Assembly (NCBI RefSeq): GCF_048569485.1
Contig: NC_134364.1
Location: 127,876,089-127,940,088 of the forward strand
Length of the DNA: 64,000 bases
From: Anomaloglossus baeobatrachus
Taxonomy: Eukaryota; Chordata; Amphibia; Anura; Aromobatidae
Reading direction: 5' to 3'
Below are positions 29,579 through 39,389 of the stretch, piece after piece (positions within the stretch are counted from its first letter, which is position 1; each line of letters opens with the position of its first letter). The notes beneath the pieces are model-generated. The model ran no database searches, was not told the DNA's origin, and saw nothing but the letters and a program-made list of their open reading frames with translations. The position numbers and the translations under genes are program-made.

Positions 29579-30115
29579 TGCTCAATTTGAGTATCGAGCA
29601 CTCGAGCATTTTACTGCTCGCTCATCACTAGTTATTATGGTCAGGACTAGTAACTTTAGGAAAACATACAGAGATGGATGGAGCAGTTTCATGTTTAGTG
29701 CTTGAGCCCCAGTTGTGACATCACACGTGTAGCTGCTCCCTGTGATGTCACTGTCAGGTTCTTATAGTGATGTCACGGAATGTTCGGTGATATTGAGTGA
29801 CGACACCGAGTGAGGCTTTGTCTGGAGCGGCTCATTGTGGATAACACAACAGGCAATATTCCTCCAGGCTCAAAATGCTACTACTGCGACTACTACTCAT
29901 TGTGAGTGTGCTCCTAGCATGTGTGGAAGGCGCGCCCATCTATTCCCGCAGCCTTCATTCAGTGACCGAGAAGACCATCCCTACAGGTAAGGGTATTATC
30001 ACACAGACACAGACATTTATCAACAGCTGTTTTAAGTTGTTCCTCTTTAATTTCTAAACCAGGGGAGGATTCATGTTTTGTTCTGATCTCAATCAGTCCT
30101 TTTTAATATACAGGA
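29579..30115 (+). repeat. Duplicated promoter/first-exon block, copy 1
   Basis: This block matches 31446-31985 at high identity. The start codons are 1,867 bp apart. It contains upstream sequence with TGATGTCAC elements, the leader-coding exon and about 130 bp of the following intron. Similarity ends just after AATCAGTCC. The left edge starts within a GAGTATCGAGCACTCGAGC repeat word. Confidence 0.9.
29875..29986 (+). CDS. First coding exon of a secreted protein, copy 1
   Basis: The exon encodes 37 residues: a signal peptide (MLLLRLLLIVSVLLACVEG, hydrophobic leucine-rich core, likely cleavage after VEG) followed by APIYSRSLHSVTEKTIPT. It ends in phase 1 at the strong donor CAG|GTAAGG (29986/29987). 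The start is the first ATG of the exon. Upstream lie repeated TGATGTCAC/TGACGACAC words that could be CRE/AP-1-like promoter elements. Small secreted factors such as cytokines often have a first exon of this shape, but I cannot name the family. No later exon is visible before the second copy. The open frame past the donor (to 30057) is intron read-through. Confidence 0.6.
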
Positions 30116-30439
30116 GGTTTTCCCCTGGTGGGTCCCAGACACCCCAGTCTGACCAGGACTATATATATATCACTACATAGGAAAGCTGTTATCAATAAGA
30201 TCAAGAGGTGGCCAAATAATCATAGATTTATCAATCCATCCTTACAGTCCCCAGATAGATAACAAGAGTGCTTGACATATTTAACAGCTTTCAAAAAATA
30301 AAGGAAATACCACTTGCATCTGCTAGGCAGCTTATGTATAATAACCTCCACAACTGACACTAATGAGCCCTAGACGTCCCTGCCTAGCAGTGGAGGGTAT
30401 GACACGTAACTGTTTTGGGCGCCACCATTCACCGTCGAG

Positions 30440-30700
30440 AAGCCCTAGAGGAGGGGTCTCAAACTCTGCTGAGTGTAAGGGCCGCAAATAGAAAAAAAAA
30501 TATTTGGGGGGGCCGCATTTTTCGCTCATTTATTATAATAAATGTGCACTTTTTATGTCAGAATATTTTTAATATACTTGTTATAGGAAAAAAAATAATT
30601 CTTTGTTTTTATTTTTTTTTTATTTTATCCCCTTGTTGTAAATAATATCAATTTAAAATTACCACAATATAATATTTTGGCCAACATTTTATAGTTATAT
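30440..30700. repeat. hAT-like non-autonomous repeat, copy 1
   Basis: GGGGTCTCAAACTCTG at 30452 and GGGGGGGCCGCATTTTTCG resemble the known left end of a hAT-derived amphibian and fish repeat. The text from TTTATTATAATAAATGTGCAC to GTTATATTCCATCC recurs at 33640-33860. Both copies run straight into the same 27-bp minisatellite, so the minisatellite belongs to the element. Confidence 0.55.
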
Positions 30701-31445
30701 TCCATCCTGGGCCTCATCTTCTAGTAATGTGCCTACATTGTGCCCTTGTACTAATGTGCCCACATTGTCCCCTGTAATAATGTGCCCATATTGTCCCCAT
30801 CTTATAGAAATGTGCCCATATTGACCCCATCTTGTAGTAATGTGCCCACATTGTGCCCTTGTAGTAATGTGCCCGCATTGTGCCATTATAGTAATGTGCC
30901 CACATTGTGCCCTTGTAATAATGTGCCCATATTGTCCCCATCTTGTAGTAATGTGCCCATCTTGTAGTAATGTGCCCACATTGTGCCCTTGCAATAATGT
31001 GCCTACATTGTGCCTTTGTACTAATGTGCCCACATTGTTCCCATCTTGTGGTAATGTGCCCATATTGTCCCCATCTTCTAGTAATGTAACAATATTGTCC
31101 CCATCTTGTAGTAATGTGCCTACATCGTGCCCTTGTATTAATGTGCCCACAATGCCCCCATCTTGTAGTAATGTGCCCATATTCTGCCCATCTTGTAGTA
31201 ATATACCCACATTGTGACCTTGTGGTAATAAGCTCATATTGTCCCCATCTTGTAGTAATGTGCCCTTGTAGTAATGTGCCTATATTGTCCCCATCTTCTA
31301 GTAATGTAACAATATTGTCCCCATTTTGTAGTAATGTGCCTACATCGTGCCCTTGTATTAATGTGCCCACAATGCCCCTATCTTGTAGTAATGTTCCCAT
31401 ATTCTGCCCATCTTGTAGTAATGTGCCCACATTGTGCCCTTGTAG
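30700..31445. repeat. 27-bp minisatellite
   Basis: About 27 units of TAGTAATGTGCCCACATTGT plus GCCCTTG, with variants (CATATTGTCCCCATCT). A block at 31079-31190 recurs at 31299-31410, giving a higher-order period of about 220 bp. Frames of 180-238 residues on minus and 125 on plus are repeat artefacts. Confidence 0.95.
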
Positions 31446-31985
31446 TGCTCAATTTGAGTATCGAGCACTCGAGCATTTTACTGCTCGCTAATCACTAGTT
31501 ATTATGGTCAGGACTAGTAATATTAGGAAAACATACAGAGATGGATGGACAAGTTTCATGTTTAGTGCTTGAGCCCCAGTTGTGACATCACACGTGTAGC
31601 TGCTCCCTGTGATGTCACTGTCAGGTTCTTATAGTGATGTCACGGAATGTTCGGTGATATTGAGTGACGACACAGAGTGAGGCTTTGTCTGGAGTGGCTC
31701 ATTGTGGATAACACAACAGGCAATATTCCTCCAGGCTCAAAATGCTACTACTGCGACTACTACTCATTGTGAGTGTGCTCCTAGCATGTGTGGAAGGCGC
31801 GCCCATCTATTCCCGCAGCCTTCATTCAGTGACTGAGAAGACCATCCCTACAGGTAAGGGTATTATCACACAGACACAGACATTTATCAACAGCTGTTTT
31901 AAGTTGTTCCTCTTTAATTTCAAAACCAGGGGAGGATTCATGTTTTAAAGTGATCTCAATCAGTCCTTTTAATCTAGAGGAGGTT
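31446..31985 (+). repeat. Duplicated promoter/first-exon block, copy 2
   Basis: The second copy of 29579-30115. It starts directly at the end of the 27-bp minisatellite (GTGCTCAATTTGAG). Differences are few across 500 bp, so the duplication is young. Confidence 0.9.
31742..31853 (+). CDS. First coding exon of a secreted protein, copy 2
   Basis: It encodes the same 37 residues as the exon at 29875: signal peptide MLLLRLLLIVSVLLACVEG, then APIYSRSLHSVTEKTIPT. The donor CAG|GTAAGG is intact at 31853/31854, phase 1. Base differences inside the exon are silent (for example GACCGAG versus GACTGAG). That fits either selection or youth. A very weak candidate second exon follows an acceptor-like TCCTTCCAG at about 32159 (frame starting VTEPPTTILY, donor-like GTGTGT near 32219). 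I do not rely on it. The gene family is unknown. Confidence 0.6.
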
Positions 31986-32359
31986 TTTACTAGATTAATC
32001 CTTTCCTCCTCAAGGAGGATATTCATCACCCTCAAGGAAGAGGCAACAATCTCTTATTCCCACTTCTCAATCAGAGAGTTAGAGTGACACGTCGGGGCCG
32101 GTAAAGTGTTAATCCTTAGACCCCTTGGTACCATGTTCTGCTTAATGTATCCTTCCAGTGACTGAACCTCCCACCACGATTTTGTATGTTCTTTATTTGC
32201 CTCCAACAATGTTCAAGGTGTGTGGGGGGGGATCAGTTACCAGAGGTCCCTCACCTTCTACGTCAGAGAACACTTCTCTAGCATCATCCATCTTTTAGTC
32301 TCAACTGGTCCAGACCAAAATCCAGCTACCTTTGGAGGATATGAAATGTTGCCCAATTG
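31986..32359. other. Intron-like or intergenic DNA, no clear feature
   Basis: Downstream of exon copy 2. Only the weak splice-site pair described there is visible. Confidence 0.3.
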
Positions 32360-33620
32360 AAGCAGTACAAATTCTGACTCCCAAAATGAACATAAATGGA
32401 AACAATACAACATAAACAATTTTCTCGACCTAATAGAAAATAACAAAATCTTGCCCTTCAAAAACATACAAAGTAAATTCAACATCCCAAATAAAGAGAA
32501 ACAAATTTGGTACCGTATAGAAAAGTTTCTTACAAACAAAAAACCTAGATTTCAGCTTCCTAAACCCCTAATACATTTATTGAATAATCCACTAACCCAA
32601 ATTATTTGGAAAACCAGTAATATATAGTGTATATATATATTCCTTGCTCAATGAAGATTTTCAATTTGAGAAAAAGCTAAACCTAAATAATTGGGAGAAA
32701 GATTTGCACAAGGAATTCCCTATAAGTCCATGGAAACAACTTATGCAACTGCAACTGTGCTTCTCTTCAGGAGACATGTTATACAGTGTATTCCAGATGG
32801 TACTATACCCCTCTAAAGTTGTGCAAATTTTCTCCTAAAAACTCACCACTATGTTGGAGCGGTTGCGGGAAAAATGGATCCTTTATCTCACATTTTCTGG
32901 GGATGTCCTTTACTTAAACCCTTATGGAAGGAAGTCAGAGACCTCTTAAAGCAATTAAGAACAAAAGATATAAATCTTACTCCAGAATTGGCCATTCTTC
33001 CCATAGGGTTAGAAGAATACGAGAAGAAATATAGATACATTGTCTGTCACATTTTCTTAGTCATTAAGAATTTATTAGCATCCAACTGGAGAGAAGAAAG
33101 AATACCATCTATTTCAGAAGTGACGGACAGGGTTTCAGCTCATAGTTTATGAGTATAATATTGCGTTAAAAGGAAAAAAAACGATCAAATATATAAAATA
33201 AGATGGTCTCTTTGGTCCCAGATGGACAGGTACATGCCAAACCTTGTTTTTACTTAGTTCCTTGACATTCTCTAAATAATATAAATGTAATATGTTATTT
33301 CCAAATGTGTTTATTTACTGTGATAAATGAATATCAGAGTTTATAATGTTGCTTGACTTTTAAACTTAAAGAATTGCCTCAACTTCTTCCTCCTTCCCTT
33401 CCTGCTCCCCTTTATATTCCCTCCCCCCTTCCATTCCCACCTCCCCTCCAATACCCCTTCCCCATCCACTTTTAGCCTACCCTTTCTTAGCTTCCTCTTC
33501 CCCTTCTTTGTTCTTTCAACAATATTTTTAAGAATGCATTTTGAAATACTTCAATTACCTCCTCTCCTGTTATTGTAAACCCCTTAAAATGTAATAAAGC
33601 ATACAAAATCCAGCCATAGC
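32360..33620 (+). mobile_element. Tx1/L1-type LINE, 3' end
   Basis: Coding remains of the C-terminal part of ORF2 in several frames (32380-33152), then a C-rich 3' UTR (about 33380-33500) and an AATAAAGCATACAAAATCC end near 33600. The copy is 5'-truncated and decayed. Confidence 0.8.
32400..33152 (+). pseudogene. LINE ORF2 C-terminal remnant
   Basis: Pieces in order are EKQIWYRIEKFLTNKKPRF, a short middle frame (32644-32838: EKDLHKEFPISPWKQLMQ) and a 92-residue end frame (32874-33152). The last has a CCHC-like knuckle reading across the CWSGCGK part and the conserved HIFWGCPLLKPLWKEV block, then YRYIVCHIFLVIKNLLASNW. This arrangement is the C-terminal region of L1/Tx1-clade LINE proteins, after the reverse transcriptase. 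At least two frame changes and stops separate the pieces. Confidence 0.78.
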
Positions 33621-33717
33621 ATATTATTGTAATGGTTTATTATAATAAATTTGCACTTTTTATGTCAGTTTATATTAAAATAACTTTTTATACGAAAAAA
33701 AATCACTCTTTATTTTG

Positions 33718-33785
<68 letters not shown>

Positions 33786-33950
33786 ATCCCCAACTTGTAA
33801 GTAATAAAGTTTTAAATATATCGTAATTTTGGCCAACATTTTGTAGTTATATTCCATCCAGGTCCTCATCTTGTAGTAATGTGCCCATATTGTTCCCATC
33901 TTGTAGTAATGTGCCCATATTATACCCTTGTAGAAATGTCAGGGTAGTAT
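33621..33950. repeat. hAT-like repeat, copy 2, with AT microsatellite
   Basis: A second copy of the repeat at 30440: TTTATTATAATAAATTTGCAC ... TTGGCCAACATTTTG ... ATATTCCATCC, then about three units of the same TAGTAATGTGCCCATATTG minisatellite. A (TA)n tract of about 60 bp (33722-33781) has grown inside it. Confidence 0.7.
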
Positions 33951-34339
33951 CTACCATTAGGCACCGGAGTCCTGGGGCGGCGGGCCGCGGCGCCAGGGGT
34001 GAGAGTAAAACAAAATATGTATTTTTTTTAATTTTCCTCCCCTCCCCAGACTCCAACCGGAGTCTTTGCGGGGGGAGGGTGGATGGGATAGTTGGTGGTC
34101 CCGTAATTAATTTGTATTAACTGTATTGTATTTAGGACGCTAACACAAATCAGCTCCTTGACCTGGCGATCTTACTGATATTGCACTGCCCGTGACGTTG
34201 AGTTTACCTCACCGCTGCCGACATCTGTGCAAAGTGCCGCTGAAGAAGAGAGGAAAAGTCACCGGAAAAGTGTAAGCGCTGTAGAGCCGAAGACAGGGGT
34301 GGGTGTAATATCTATAGGCCGGGGGTGCATGGAGGGAAA
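33951..34339. other. Unassigned, partly GC-rich
   Basis: A GC-rich stretch (CCTGGGGCGGCGGGCCGCGG near 33970) and mixed DNA leading into the GGA array. No gene is supported. Confidence 0.3.
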
Positions 34340-36300
34340 ACTCTATGGGGCAGTAGGAGGAGGAAGAAAAGGAGAAGGAGGTGGAGGTGATAGAGGAGGA
34401 GGAGGAGGTGATGGAGGAGGAGTAAATGATGGAGAAGGTGATATAGTGATGGAGGAGGAGAAGGAGGTGATGAAGGAAGTGATGGAGGACGAGGAGGAGG
34501 AGCTGATGGAGGAGGAGGAGGTGGTGATGGAGGGGGAAGAGGTGAAGGAGGAGAAAGTGATGCAGGAGAAGGTGATGGAGGAGGAGAAGGTGATGGAGGA
34601 GGAGGTGATAGAGGAGATCGTGGTTGTGATGGTGGTGGAAAAGAAGGAGGAGGTGATGGAAGAGGTGGTAGAGGAGGAAAAGGAGGAGGAGATAAAGTAG
34701 GAAGAGGAGGAGGTGATGGAGGAGGAGAAGGAAGAGTTGATGAAGGAGGAGGAGGCGATGGAGGAGGTGGTGGTGATGGTGGTGGTGGAGGAGGTGGTGA
34801 TGGTGGAGGAGGTGATGGAGGAGGTGGAGAAGGTGGTGGTGGAAGAGGAGAAGGAAGAGGTGGTATGGGTGGTGGTGATGGAGGAAGTGGAGGAGGTGGT
34901 GGTGGAGGTGGAGAAGGTGGTGGAGGAGGAGGAGGTGGAGAAGGTGATGGAGGAGGAAATGGTGGTGGTGGTGATGGAGGAAAAGGTGATGGAGGAGGAG
35001 GAGGCAGAGAAGGAGGTGGTGATGGAGGAAATGGTGGTGGTGGTGGAGGAGGAGGTGGAGATGGTGAAAGAGGAGAAAGAGGAGGTGATGGAGATGATGG
35101 AGGAGGTGGTGAAGAAAGAGGTGGAAGAGGAGGAAAAGGAGGAGGAGATGAAGTAGGAAGAGGAGGCGGTGATGGAGGAGGAGAAGGAGGAGGTGGTGGT
35201 GATGGAGTTGGGGGTGATGGTGGAGGAGGTGATGGAGGAGGTGGAGAAGGTCGTGGTGGAATAGGAGGAGGAGGTGGTGGGGGTTGTAGTGATGGAGGAA
35301 GTGGTGATGGAGGTGGAGAAGGTGGTGGTGGAGAAGAAGGTGGCAGTGGAGAAAGTGGAGGAGGAGGAGGTGGGGGTGGAGAAGGTGGTGGAGGAGGAAA
35401 TGGTGGTGGTGGTGATGGAGGAGGTAGAGGAGGAGGAGGAGGTGATGGAGGAGGAGAAAGAGGAGGTGATGGAGGAGGTGGAGAAGGTGGTGGTGGTAGT
35501 GATGGAGGATGTGATGGAGGAGGAGAGGAGGTGATGGAGGTAGAGGAGGTGATGGAGGAGGAGCTGATGGAGGAGGACGAGGAGGAGGTGGTGATGGAGG
35601 GGGAAGAGGTGATGGAGGAGAAAGTGATGGAGGAGAAGGGGATGGAGGAGGAGAAGGTGATGATGGAGGAGGTGATAGAGGAGATCGTGATGGTGGTGGT
35701 GGTGGAGGAGGTGGTGATGGTGGAGGAGGTGATGGAGGAGGTGGAGAAGGTGGTGGTGGAAGAGGAGAAGGAAGAGGTGGTGTGGGTGGTGGTGATGGAG
35801 GAAGTGGAGGAGGTGGTGGTGGAGGTGGAGAAGGTGATGGAGGAGGAGGAGGTGGAGAAGGTGGTGGAGGAGGAGGAAATGGTGGTGGTGGTGATGGAGG
35901 AAAAGGTGATGGAGGAGGAGAAGGCAGAGGAGGAGGTGGGGATGGAGGAAATGGTGATGGAGGAGGAGGTGGTGGAGGAGATGGTGAAAGAGGAGGTGAT
36001 GGAGATGATGGAGGAGGTGGTGAAGGAAGAGGTGGAAGAGGAGGAAAAGGAGGAGATGAAGTAGGAAGAGGAGGCGGTGATGGAGGAGGAGGAGGAGGAG
36101 AAGGAGGTGGTGATGGTGGTGGTGGAGTTGGGGGTGATGGTGGAGGAGGTGATGGAGGAGGTGGAGAAGGTCGTGGTGGAATAGGAGGAGGAGGAGGTGG
36201 TGGGGGTTGTAGTGATGGAGGAAGTGGTGATGGTGGAGAAGGTGGTGGAGGAGGAGGAGGTGATGGAGGAGGAGAAAGAGGAGGTGATGGAGGAGGTGGG
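34340..36300. repeat. GGA/GGT purine-rich array with about 920-bp higher-order copy
   Basis: Nearly 2 kb of GATGGAGGAGGT-type triplets with no C over long runs on plus. A block repeats at about 918-920 bp. The markers are GGTGGTATGGGTGG near 34859 and GGTGGTGTGGGTGG near 35777, and TCGTGGTGGA at 35251 and 36171. All three plus frames and one minus frame stay open (Gly, Glu/Val, Ser/His-Leu repeats), which shows they are artefacts. The array runs into the assembly gap. It is a strong candidate for triplex or G-quadruplex DNA. Confidence 0.95.
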
Positions 36301-36500
36301 NNNNNNNNNNNNNNNNNNNNNNNNNNNNNNNNNNNNNNNNNNNNNNNNNNNNNNNNNNNNNNNNNNNNNNNNNNNNNNNNNNNNNNNNNNNNNNNNNNNN
36401 NNNNNNNNNNNNNNNNNNNNNNNNNNNNNNNNNNNNNNNNNNNNNNNNNNNNNNNNNNNNNNNNNNNNNNNNNNNNNNNNNNNNNNNNNNNNNNNNNNNN
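36301..36500. other. Assembly gap (200 N)
   Basis: Exactly 200 unknown bases, starting inside the GGA array. The true length is unknown, and the array probably continues. Confidence 0.99.
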
Positions 36501-36539
36501 GTCAATGTTATGCTTGTGTTAGTAAATATAATTTTATAT

Positions 36540-36591
36540 ATAAATCAAAATAAATGTTAGTTTTCTGTCCACCTACTTTTGGACCACCCTG
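36540..36591. mobile_element. Mariner-type terminal repeat, right end only
   Basis: CCACCTACTTTTGGACCACC followed by CTG and then TA (36592-36593) is, reversed, a Tc1/mariner end of the form CAGGGTGGTCCAAAAG. The matching left end is not seen and may lie in or beyond the gap. Confidence 0.5.
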
Positions 36592-36593
36592 TA

Positions 36594-36988
36594 TATGTTA
36601 TATATATATATTATACAAAGTTTTGAGATATGATCTGCTATTATTGTACTATTTATGCACACATGCTATACTGGATGGGGATTACGTGGGATATTCAGGC
36701 CTTGGTGCTGCTTGGACAATATAGGCTCGTGTGTTACTGTTACTCATTTCTGCAGGTCCCTCTTTATAGGAGTTATATAGTCCTTGATATTGTGGATGGC
36801 GGTCTGCTGGGGTTCATGGTTTATTTTAAATGTTTTTAATGTGGTTGTGATCTAATAAAATGTTTTCTAATTGTATTTATTGTTACTGTTTTTCTCAGTG
36901 TGCCCTAGTTTCCATGCAGAGCTTTTTCTCCCTTCTTATATGGTTCCCTTCTGCATGTTGTGGCACCTGAGATTATGGTTTAGGTATA
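36594..36988. other. No recognisable feature
   Basis: AT-rich DNA, with a 69-residue frame at 36630-36839 that has no signature. Confidence 0.35.
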
Positions 36989-37714
36989 TGTTGCGGGCGG
37001 AGGGGCCGCGCTCACTACGCTCGGGTCCGGGGCTGCTACTCGGTGGCTCGAGCAGTGGGCCGGACGCAGGGACTCGAGCAGCGCTCCTCGCCCACGAGTG
37101 AAAAGGGGGTGCTTTGTTTGGGGAGATAGTCAGTGACGCAACCCACGGGTCGTGGTGACTATGGGCACCACCGCTGCTGGTGACAGGGATCCCGAGAGAG
37201 CGATGGTAGGGAGCAGCTAGGATGTTGTCCCCTCCGTGGGTAGGGGTTGGTGGTGAATGGCACTATTGTACTCACAAGTAAACCACACAGAGAGTCACTG
37301 GTAAACTAGAAACTGCCGGAGTCCACAGCCTTCGGTGCGGAGGGTGTTTGGGGTCCCACACACAGTACAGCAGGATCCTGTTCTTGTTTTGCAGCTAGAT
37401 GCTTTTTTCTCCTTCCTCAGTCGGGAACGGGGAGCCCACTCCCCCTGCAGTGATCTGGGTTGCCCCTTGATGCCGGTGGGCCACTACCCTGCCCTGGCCA
37501 CCTCGGGCCCCTTCCTCACACTTCCCTTCCTTATAGCAGCCAGGAGCTATCCTCTCCTGGTCTGCTCTCTTCACACTCCAAATTCACTCTGCTCCAGCCC
37601 TGTTTAGCTCTTACACTGGGGGGGGGGAAATCGGGTTACCAAGGAGGAGAATGGCCTGCACTTTGCTAGATTTACGCAGGTTCTGTGACACCCTGGTTTT
37701 GCCAGGGCGTCACA
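36989..37714 (-). mobile_element. Solo LTR, Gypsy type (TATA target duplication)
   Basis: On minus it begins TGTGACGCCCTGGCAAAACC and ends CCGCCCGCAACA. The 4-bp duplication TATA flanks it (36985-36988, 37715-37718). It shares the CCACGGGT, CTCCGTGGGTAGGGG and AAACTAGAAACTGCCGG blocks with the solo LTR at 13331. Only an LTR remains. Confidence 0.85.
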
Positions 37715-37718
37715 TATA

Positions 37719-38387
37719 CATAGTTACGTTGGGGCACCCCATCTCTTCTTTATAAGTACCAGAACACAGCACCTAAGCATCACCATGATTCCATGTAGGC
37801 ATCACCAAACCACTGCTGTGCTTCAAGTAACTACCACTAATGCTGGAGCCGAAAAACGCGGGACCTGACTGAAGGGTGCAAGATGAAGGAAACTTGATCA
37901 ATTGAGGTACAGGCCACAGAAAGTTGTAGTGAGCTGGTTTTGTGGTGGGTGGATATATTGTAAATGACCCATCAGCCCATGTGAAGGATTATAAGGTAGT
38001 GGGAAACCCACGTGGAGGGACAGAACCCTTTTCAGCCTGTGTTTACTTGGTAGGCACGTTAAGTGTCCTGTGGAGTATTGGGTCATGTAATATGGGCATA
38101 GTAGCCCTTTATGAAGGCTGAGATCTGTCTGAGGTAATGTAAAGGAGAGACCTGTGCTGGGGTCCAGACGACATCTGGCTATGGGGTCTGTAAAGTGTGT
38201 GGTGAGGACGGTGAGGGACTGCACCCATTTCCCAGACATTGTCCCTATGTCCTGAACCAGGATCGTAAAGCTTCCCCAATCACTGCCCGTTTTGTTCTCT
38301 GTTTGGTAGAACATACCATAGAATAAAGGAAAATATCGATGTGGATTTTGCCCTCAGAACGGACAAGACTCGTGAAGATTTTATCAT
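37719..38387. other. Intergenic DNA 3' of the S100 locus
   Basis: No gene or repeat end that I recognise. The minus-strand 138-residue frame (37898-38314) has no domain signature. Confidence 0.35.
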
Positions 38388-38393
38388 TTTATT
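38388..38393 (-). terminator. Poly(A) signal AATAAA of the downstream S100 exon pair
   Basis: The minus strand reads GTAATAAAATGATAAAATC about 50-55 bases after the stop codon at 38443-38445. This is a normal position for cleavage and polyadenylation. No canonical AATAAA is seen just after the stop of the upstream S100A11-like gene. Confidence 0.7.
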
Positions 38394-38442
38394 ACAACAA
38401 AACTGACAGCAAAACAGACAATGAGCAGGGGCACCGGACCCC

Positions 38443-38614
38443 TCACACCCGCTTCAGGTGTCTCAACAGAGCTTCATGACAGGCCACCATCATCCCTCCA
38501 ATCAGGTTCATGAACTCCTGGAAATTTAGCTCTCCGTCCTGTTTACAGTCCACAGCTCCATCCACTGACTTCATCAGCTTACGGACGATGTCCGGGTCCT
38601 TCTGGTTCTGAAAG

Positions 38615-38646
<32 letters not shown>

Positions 38647-39032
38647 AAGAAGGAGGAGGGTCACGGAGCCCAGCAACATCCGGGGGAAAAGACTAGAGTC
38701 ACCCTGACCCCATCCTAACATCCAAGAGAAGAGGTCACTGCCCCAGAAAGAAGGACCACACACTGCACTGCTGAAGGACTCTGTGCTGCTGTGAGGACTA
38801 GGTTATTCTTTGAACTCTAAGCTCACAATGCTCCTGACATGCTCTGTGCTGCTGGGACCTCCCTTACACTTACCACTAGGAAAGACTTCAGTTCAGTCTT
38901 CATGAAAGCCTCGAACTCCGAGTAATTCATCTGATTTTTGTCGCCTTTCTTGCCGGCGTAGTGCTGGAAGACGCGGATGATGGTTTCCATGGTGGATTCC
39001 ATCTCTGAGGGCTTAGTGGCAGAAACTGGATT
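38443..39032 (-). CDS. S100A11-like exon 2 / exon 3 pair (no own exon 1 seen)
   Basis: S100 proteins are small dimeric EF-hand calcium sensors of the cytoplasm. Exon 2 (39032-38874, 53 codons, acceptor CCTCAG, donor GTAAGT) encodes NPVSATKPSEMESTMETIIR..., the N-terminal pseudo-EF hand. Exon 3 (38607-38443, acceptor TTTCAG) encodes NQKDPDIVRKLMKSVDG..., with a canonical 12-residue EF loop DCKQDGELNFQE, then MNLIGGMMVACHEALL and KRV. Both introns are phase 0. The blocks FMKTELKSF, NQKDP and NLIGG..ACH match S100A11. With a single-ATG exon 1 the protein would be 108 residues. No ATG plus donor is visible between this and the next gene's end, so it may share the exon at 45425 or start at the internal Met. 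Confidence 0.8.
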
Positions 39033-39389
39033 CTGAGGAAACAGTAATTCAGATCAGTTACCAGATTTCACAATACACATTATGTAGATTTAGACCTGAT
39101 GAGACTGGTGGACTTGTGTTGAGAAATGGTGGATACAGATTGACAGTTCCTCCCGCCTGCTGCTCAATCACACTAGGTGGGTGGAGATTCAGCAGCAGGA
39201 AGGAGGTACTGAGGAGCTTCATCAGGTTAAACTTTCAGACTGGATTATATAACCATCTTGACATGGTTTTGGATTTTCACAATAAGTACACCAGCCTCAT
39301 TAGGCGTGGGATAAACATTTACTATTGAATGGAACTTTTGCCTTTATAAAAATACACAGATGTTTTGATATGGAGGCACTAACTGCACC
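39033..39389. other. Spacer between the two S100 exon sets
   Basis: 357 bp. On minus it has a TTATATAA word near 39247-39256 that could serve as a TATA box for the downstream exon pair. There is no ATG followed by a good splice donor. No canonical AATAAA is seen for the upstream gene; a TATAAA variant occurs at about 39344. Confidence 0.4.

Noticed and set aside
30695-31491. Frames of 125-238 residues with CxxxxxNVPTL repeats
   Set aside because: Translations of the 27-bp minisatellite, open in more than one frame and on both strands.
32159-32219. Second exon for the secreted-leader gene
   Set aside because: Only a weak acceptor and a GTGTGT donor-like word, no conservation evidence and no recognisable peptide. 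Kept only as a remark.
34227-36522. Long Gly-, Glu- and Ser/His/Leu-rich frames, up to 720 residues
   Set aside because: Low-complexity GGA/GGT DNA has no stop triplets in most frames. Part of the longest one is N.
39033-39389. A private first exon for the downstream S100 pair
   Set aside because: The only ATGs here are not followed by a usable donor (for example ATG GTTATA).
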